From Verrucomicrobia bacterium IMCC26134 (GTDB taxonomy: Bacteria; Verrucomicrobiota; Verrucomicrobiia; Opitutales; Opitutaceae): a stretch of 64,000 bases of DNA. Both the position numbers and the translations under genes were made by a program. Every line of letters begins with the position of its first letter. Position 1 is the first letter of the stretch. The stretch spans positions 3,221,001-3,285,000 of the forward strand of contig CP011265.1 of assembly GCA_000972765.1 (NCBI GenBank). The letters are read 5' to 3'. Shown piece after piece: positions 60,064-64,000 of the stretch. The notes under the pieces were generated by a model. That model had not been told where the DNA came from, ran no database searches, and worked only from the letters and a program-made list of their open reading frames with translations.

Positions 60064-60087
60064 CACCGGGAGCAAACGCTCCCGGTG
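60064..60087 (+). terminator. Hairpin after GH43 gene
   Basis: A perfect 10-bp stem, CACCGGGAGC paired with GCTCCCGGTG, has loop AAAC and lies 8 nt after the stop codon. No T-run follows, so it may act as an mRNA-end stabiliser instead of an intrinsic terminator. Confidence 0.45.
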
Positions 60088-60114
60088 AAACTGAATGCGC
60101 GTTCAACCCAAATG

Positions 60115-60195
60115 CATCTGTGAAACGACGGCTTCCCGGTGATCCCCCCGAGGGAGTTCCAGGCGGCTGATTTGATAAAACCCGGCCTGGCTCCT
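60115..60195 (+). repeat. Diverged direct repeat, copy 1
   Basis: About 80 nt are shared with 62104-62186 in the same orientation, including the identical core GATTTGATAAAACCCGGCCT (60168-60187). It lies between the GH43 and amidohydrolase genes. Confidence 0.7.
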
Positions 60196-60241
60196 TTGGC
60201 TTGGCGCCGAGAAATGTTGAAAAGTTTAAGTTGAAATTGAA

Positions 60242-62092
60242 ATGATGCCGATAATGAACCCACGGCTTCTTTTCCTGTTTCCAATCACAGTTTGCGCGCT
60301 GACGAATTTGGTTTACGCGCAAAAAGGCCCTAAAAAGCCTGTTTCCGCAGACGCCATCTATTCAGGGGGTAATATTCTCACCATGGTCGGCGACGAGCCG
60401 CACTATGCGGAGGCGCTGGCCGTGAAGAATGGACGGATTCTCATGGTGGGCACAAAGTCGGACGCGCAGCGATCCCAAGGCCCAGCGACCAAGGTGATCG
60501 ACCTGGGTGGAAAGACGCTGCTCCCCGGCTTTATTGACGCCCATGGACACATCGTCGATTACACCCTGCGGGGAAACTCACCCGACCTCAGCCCGCCCCC
60601 GGTCAGCGATGTCAGTTCTATTGAGCAACTCGTAGCCAAGATGAAGCCTTACGTCGCCGCGAACCCGCCGGCGGCAGGTAAAATAGCGTTCGGCTTGGGC
60701 TACGACGACAGCCTTTTGGCGGAACGGCGGCACCCCACGCGCGCCGATCTCGACCGCATCAGCCAGGAGATTCCGATTCTGGTCACGCACGTCTCCGGCC
60801 ACATTGTGGCGGTGAACAGCAAGGCGATGGAACTGGCCAAGATAACCAAGTCCACGCCCGATCCGATGGGTGGCCTTATCCAGAAGGATACGCAGACCGG
60901 CGAACCCAACGGCGTATTTGAGGAGCAAGCCGGCCAGATCTTCGTGCCCTTGCTTGCGGTGCCCTCGACAGACGCACGCGTCCAGTCGCTGGACGAGTTG
61001 ATGCGCTGGTATGCCAGCTTCGGCATCACCACGGCCGAGGATGCCATTTCCAGTCCCCAGAATATCGCCATCCTGCTTCAGAAACGGAAGCAGGCGGACA
61101 GGCCGCTGATTGACATCGTTTCCTATCCTATGTGGGCGATCTTCAACGATGTGCTCTCGGGGAAGAAAAAGTTGGATATCGATTACACGCCGCCGAATTT
61201 TGATGGTTGCGCCCACTGGGATGCCAGCGATCTGCCAAAGACCCGCGGCGGCGCAGACATCGACCGAAGCACCCGCGAAAAGGTTGGTGTGTATGTCAAC
61301 GGCATCAAGTTTGCCGGGATCAAGATCACTGGCGACGGAGCTCCCGTGGGCAAAACAGCGTATCTGACCAAGCCCTACCTCAACCCGCCCCATGGCCAGC
61401 CCGCCGATTATCGGGGCTACCCGACTTTGCCGCAGGAAGACCTGGATAAGTGGTTCGACGCCGCCTACCAAAACCACATCCAGATCGTCATGCACTGCAA
61501 CGGGGACGCCGCGGCGGACATGATGATAGCCGCTGTTCGCAAAGCGGTCACTCAATACGGGAAGAAAGATTTGCGGCCGGTGATGATCCACTCGCAGTTC
61601 ATCCGGCACGATCAGGTTGAGACGATGAAGGAGCTGGGCATCATCCCCAGCTTCTTCACTTCGCATACGTTTTATTGGGGGGATTGGCACCTCAACGAAA
61701 CCGTGGGGCGCGAGCGGGCCTTTGGGATGAGCCCCATGAACTACGCGCACTCGCTGGGCATGAAATTCACGAACGCCGCGGATAGTCCCATCGTGCCGCC
61801 GAGCATTCTGGACCTCGTCTGGACGGCCGTGAACCGGGTCAGTCGCAGCGGAGTGGTGGTGGGGCCGGATGAGCGAGTGTCACCCTACGTCGCCCTCAAG
61901 TCCGTCACTGACTACGCCGCCTTCCAGCACTTCGAGGAGCGTTCCAAGGGAACCCTTGAAGCAGGGAAAATGGCCGATCTGGTGATGCTCGAAAAGAATC
62001 CGCTGACGGTAGACCCGATGACGATCAAGGACATCAAAGTGATCGAAACCATCAAGGGTGGTAAGAGCATCTACAAAGCAACCTCACGCTGA
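60242..62092 (+). CDS. Secreted YtcJ-type amidohydrolase
   Basis: This 616-residue metal-dependent hydrolase of the amidohydrolase superfamily (YtcJ/exoenzyme regulatory AepA-like) has a signal peptide (LLFLFPITVCALTNLVYAQ). Metal and active-site blocks are GFIDAHGHIVD (H-x-H), THVSGH, IQIVMHCNGDAAAD, IHSQF and the late NAADSPI. The substrate is not predictable; some relatives hydrolyse amides or N-acyl compounds. Several ATGs stand close together (60242, 60245, 60254); I give the first. It is not obviously linked to pectin and is bracketed by two copies of an 80-nt repeat, so it may be a later insertion. No Shine-Dalgarno sequence is visible. Confidence 0.85.
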   Translation: MMPIMNPRLLFLFPITVCALTNLVYAQKGPKKPVSADAIYSGGNILTMVGDEPHYAEALAVKNGRILMVGTKSDAQRSQGPATKVIDLGGKTLLPGFIDAHGHIVDYTLRGNSPDLSPPPVSDVSSIEQLVAKMKPYVAANPPAAGKIAFGLGYDDSLLAERRHPTRADLDRISQEIPILVTHVSGHIVAVNSKAMELAKITKSTPDPMGGLIQKDTQTGEPNGVFEEQAGQIFVPLLAVPSTDARVQSLDELMRWYASFGITTAEDAISSPQNIAILLQKRKQADRPLIDIVSYPMWAIFNDVLSGKKKLDIDYTPPNFDGCAHWDASDLPKTRGGADIDRSTREKVGVYVNGIKFAGIKITGDGAPVGKTAYLTKPYLNPPHGQPADYRGYPTLPQEDLDKWFDAAYQNHIQIVMHCNGDAAADMMIAAVRKAVTQYGKKDLRPVMIHSQFIRHDQVETMKELGIIPSFFTSHTFYWGDWHLNETVGRERAFGMSPMNYAHSLGMKFTNAADSPIVPPSILDLVWTAVNRVSRSGVVVGPDERVSPYVALKSVTDYAAFQHFEERSKGTLEAGKMADLVMLEKNPLTVDPMTIKDIKVIETIKGGKSIYKATSR

Positions 62093-62103
62093 TGCGGCCA
62101 ATT

Positions 62104-62186
62104 CATCCGTGAAGCGGCGACTTCCTGGTGCTCACCCCGTGGGCGTTGCAGGCAGCCCCGATTTGATAAAACCCGGCCTGACTTCT
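62104..62186 (+). repeat. Diverged direct repeat, copy 2
   Basis: This copy matches 60115-60195 (about four bases in five by eye), starting 12 nt after the amidohydrolase stop. The core GATTTGATAAAACCCGGCCT is identical. Confidence 0.7.
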
Positions 62187-62331
62187 CTAGCATCAGGGCG
62201 GCCTAGCTCTTTCTCGGTGCGGCCTACTCACTCAGGCTAATTTATAAAACCGTTCACGTCACCACTCTTATAAGTCGACCTTTTTCAACGTTTCTCGGCC
62301 AGACCCCTTTGGGTTTGGGCTTGCGAGCGGA

Positions 62332-63677
62332 GGTATGATCCGGACCTAGGTTACAAACTGTCCGGAGACATAGGTGACACTTTATCGAGATAGATTTGGT
62401 AGTCGAGGCTGGTTGTGGTGGAGGTGGCGGAGCGATCCGGAGGTCGGGCGATGTAGGCCGGAGGCCGGAATCGCCCGACCTCCGGATCGAAGACAAGGTT
62501 GCCGAGGTGGACATTGGCAAAGTGAAGTTCAGTCGCACCTTCGCAGTTGTAGTGAAGAGCGACTTGTTTACCGGCAAAGACCTCTCCGACATGGTAGTTG
62601 TGGCCCTCGTGGTGAAGGTGGCCGCTAGTGGATACGGTCTTAACCAGCCAACCGGCGGGATAGACCAACGGTCTGTCATCCTCGTTGAGACGACGGACGC
62701 TGGGTTGGTAAAACGAGGCGGGAGTGCGTTGGCCAAGCGACTCGTGCGGACGCTCGTGGTTGAACTCATGGCGCCAACGCTCGAAGCGCCGTTGCTGGGC
62801 AGGGAGATTGACCGAGGGTGGCGTGGTGGCCTCGGCTTTGAGATCGCGGTGCATACGCTCATGCGAGCCGTTGTCTTGGGGGGAAGCGGGGCGGCTGAAC
62901 TCCACCTCGATGCCTTGCTCAACCCACCAGGCACTCAAAGCCGAAAGCCGGCCCAATCCATAGGAAGCAAAGGGTGAACCGAGGTCGCAGTGTATCACCT
63001 CCGGCAGCCCATGGTGGCGCATCAGGCCTCGAAACACTTGATGGGTTCCCTTGCATTGCTGATTGGGCAGGGCATCGACGCAGAAGATGTAGTGGCTGTA
63101 GCGGTCGCAGACGGTGAGCGGATCGCAACGCTGTCCGTTACCGAGTAAGAACCAGCCCTTGAAATCCGCCGTCCAGACGTGGTTCGGTTGGGTCGCCTCG
63201 GTGCAGCCATGCGCATCGACTTGGTAAACACCGGGACGACGGCGACGACGCACGCTCAGGCCGTGCCGGCGCAGCATCTCGGCAATCGTGCTGCACGCCG
63301 GCGGTGCTGAAATCCCGTGCTTGGTCTCCAGCACTACCCGCAGCTTCTTCGGGCCCCAGGTGCGATGCAACCTGCGCTCGGCCAGGATCAAAGCGGTGAT
63401 CGCCTCGTCGGTGCGCGCCGGACTGTGCAACGGTCGCGAGGTTCGTGGTGCGAGGGCCTTGAACCCGCCTGACGCGTAACGCTCAAGGTGCTTGTAGGCG
63501 GTCTTGCGACTGATGCAAAACTGGCCGCACAGCTCCGTCAGCGTAAAACGCTCGGTCTGGGCCAGGGTGACGAATCGGAGGGCTTCTTCCATCGGGGTGG
63601 TTGTTTTCCAGGGCATAGCCCAGAAAGTGTAACCTATGTCCCCGGACAATCTGTCACCTAGGTCTCCGGATCATACC
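62332..63677. mobile_element. IS481-type insertion sequence
   Basis: The element is about 1346 nt, bounded by the outer inverted repeat GGTATGATCCGGA (62332-62344) and TCCGGATCATACC (63665-63677). Inside it is a second inverted repeat, 62359-62383 against 63624-63648, 25 nt with two mismatches (TGTCCGG, GACATAGGT, ACACTTT). The left outer repeat continues with CCTAGGTTACA and the right with the complement of GACCTAGGTGACA, so outer and inner repeats resemble each other. It carries a single transposase gene. I see no clear target-site duplication. Confidence 0.85.
62351..63616 (-). CDS. IS481-family transposase (DDE integrase core)
   Basis: This 421-residue transposase has an N-terminal helix-turn-helix (FTLTELCGQFCISRKTAYKH near residues 25-45) and an rve-type catalytic core with WTADFKGWF (first Asp), VIHCDLGSPF (second Asp) and PQDNGSHERMHRDLK (Glu). 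FNHERPHESLGQRTPAS, typical of IS481/IS3-like enzymes, follows. The frame is intact, so the element may be active. The start at 63616 (MPWKTTTPMEEA) suits the family; the longer frame reaches the right terminal repeat. The reading frame ends through the left inner repeat (MSPDSL then TAA), so the IS end is also coding. Confidence 0.92.
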   Translation of the reverse strand: MPWKTTTPMEEALRFVTLAQTERFTLTELCGQFCISRKTAYKHLERYASGGFKALAPRTSRPLHSPARTDEAITALILAERRLHRTWGPKKLRVVLETKHGISAPPACSTIAEMLRRHGLSVRRRRRPGVYQVDAHGCTEATQPNHVWTADFKGWFLLGNGQRCDPLTVCDRYSHYIFCVDALPNQQCKGTHQVFRGLMRHHGLPEVIHCDLGSPFASYGLGRLSALSAWWVEQGIEVEFSRPASPQDNGSHERMHRDLKAEATTPPSVNLPAQQRRFERWRHEFNHERPHESLGQRTPASFYQPSVRRLNEDDRPLVYPAGWLVKTVSTSGHLHHEGHNYHVGEVFAGKQVALHYNCEGATELHFANVHLGNLVFDPEVGRFRPPAYIARPPDRSATSTTTSLDYQIYLDKVSPMSPDSL

Positions 63678-63720
63678 GGATTTAGAGGTGGTCTAAAGAA
63701 ATTATTAGCATCCACATCAT

Positions 63721-64000
63721 ATGTATAAATATCCTATTACCTTGCTGATCGCTTTAGCGTCTGTTGGCAGTGCCTTCGCCGGCGCTTTTACCACCGGGGA
63801 TTTGGTGGTCGAGCGTGTTGGCAGCGGTAACGCCACATTGTCGGGCGCGGCCACGGCCGTAGCGGTTCTTGAATTCAACACTTCTGGGACTGCCATTCAA
63901 ACCATTAACCTTCCCACATCGGGCACCAATCAGGTTACTGATTCCGGAGCGGCTGGGGGCCAAGGCTACCTTAATTACTACAATGGTAACATCGCGATCC
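63721..64000 (+). CDS. Start of a secreted protein, truncated by window edge
   Basis: An open frame of 93 codons without a stop runs to the end of the window. It has a signal peptide (MYKYPITLLIALASVGSAFA) followed by GAFTTGDLVVERVGSG and AVAVLEFNTSGTAIQT, which resembles the N terminus of secreted, often PEP-CTERM-anchored, beta-rich proteins of Verrucomicrobia. The start ATG (in CATATG) lies 43 nt right of the IS end, so the insertion may have affected its promoter. The family cannot be settled from the visible part. Confidence 0.75.
   Translation, partial: MYKYPITLLIALASVGSAFAGAFTTGDLVVERVGSGNATLSGAATAVAVLEFNTSGTAIQTINLPTSGTNQVTDSGAAGGQGYLNYYNGNIAI

Overview
The window looks like a chromosomal segment of a free-living, polysaccharide-degrading Verrucomicrobiota bacterium, most likely of the Opitutaceae type. 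I base this on family content, not on a marker gene. The window has PEP-CTERM and autotransporter-type beta-strand-repeat proteins, prepilin-like proteins with the H-X9-DG motif, large secreted multi-domain CAZymes and sulfatases. None of the recognisable genes has a Shine-Dalgarno sequence; many starts follow a C/T-rich leader such as TCCCC-ATG. There is no rRNA, no complete tRNA and no CRISPR array.

Region 1 (1 to about 4.0 kb) is the right end of an accessory island. It holds the C-terminal part of a HerA/FtsK-type ATPase, a DndA/IscS-like cysteine desulfurase and a DEDDh exonuclease in a tightly overlapping operon. This suggests a DNA-sulfur-modification (Dnd/Dpt-like) defence system. A DUF6573 gene follows. 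The island ends at a 25-nt sequence matching the 3' end of a tRNA-Glu gene (3986-4010), and an identical copy lies at 27487-27511.

Region 2 (4.0-27.5 kb, between the two tRNA-end repeats) is a sulfated or uronic-acid polysaccharide locus. It has a LacI regulator, a prepilin-like protein, a carbohydrate-binding-like protein, a heparinase II/III-type lyase, a cytoplasmic beta-propeller glycosidase candidate, an MFS sugar transporter, two sulfatases, a giant PL8-type lyase with DNRLRE and LamG domains, and two paralogous beta-strand-repeat surface proteins. A conserved leader motif, ACCTAACGRRATCG-N10-TGTTG, lies 45-95 nt before four of the gene starts.

Region 3 (27.7-60 kb) is a pectin locus. 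It contains a DUF1593 hydrolase, a GH28 plus tagaturonate-epimerase pair, another prepilin-like protein, a large Ig-domain protein, a PL1-type pectate lyase, and a nine-gene minus-strand operon (41.1-55.7 kb). The operon encodes three GH28 enzymes, GH3, two CE8 pectinesterases (one fused to CE12), a GH95, a lipoprotein GH43 and an esterase. Divergent from it are a hexuronate MFS transporter, an esterase and a second GH43. Together they could de-esterify and cut homogalacturonan and rhamnogalacturonan side chains, import galacturonate and epimerise tagaturonate.

Region 4 (60-64 kb) holds a YtcJ-like amidohydrolase between two diverged repeats of about 80 nt, an IS481-type insertion sequence with nested double inverted repeats, and the start of a secreted protein that runs off the right edge.
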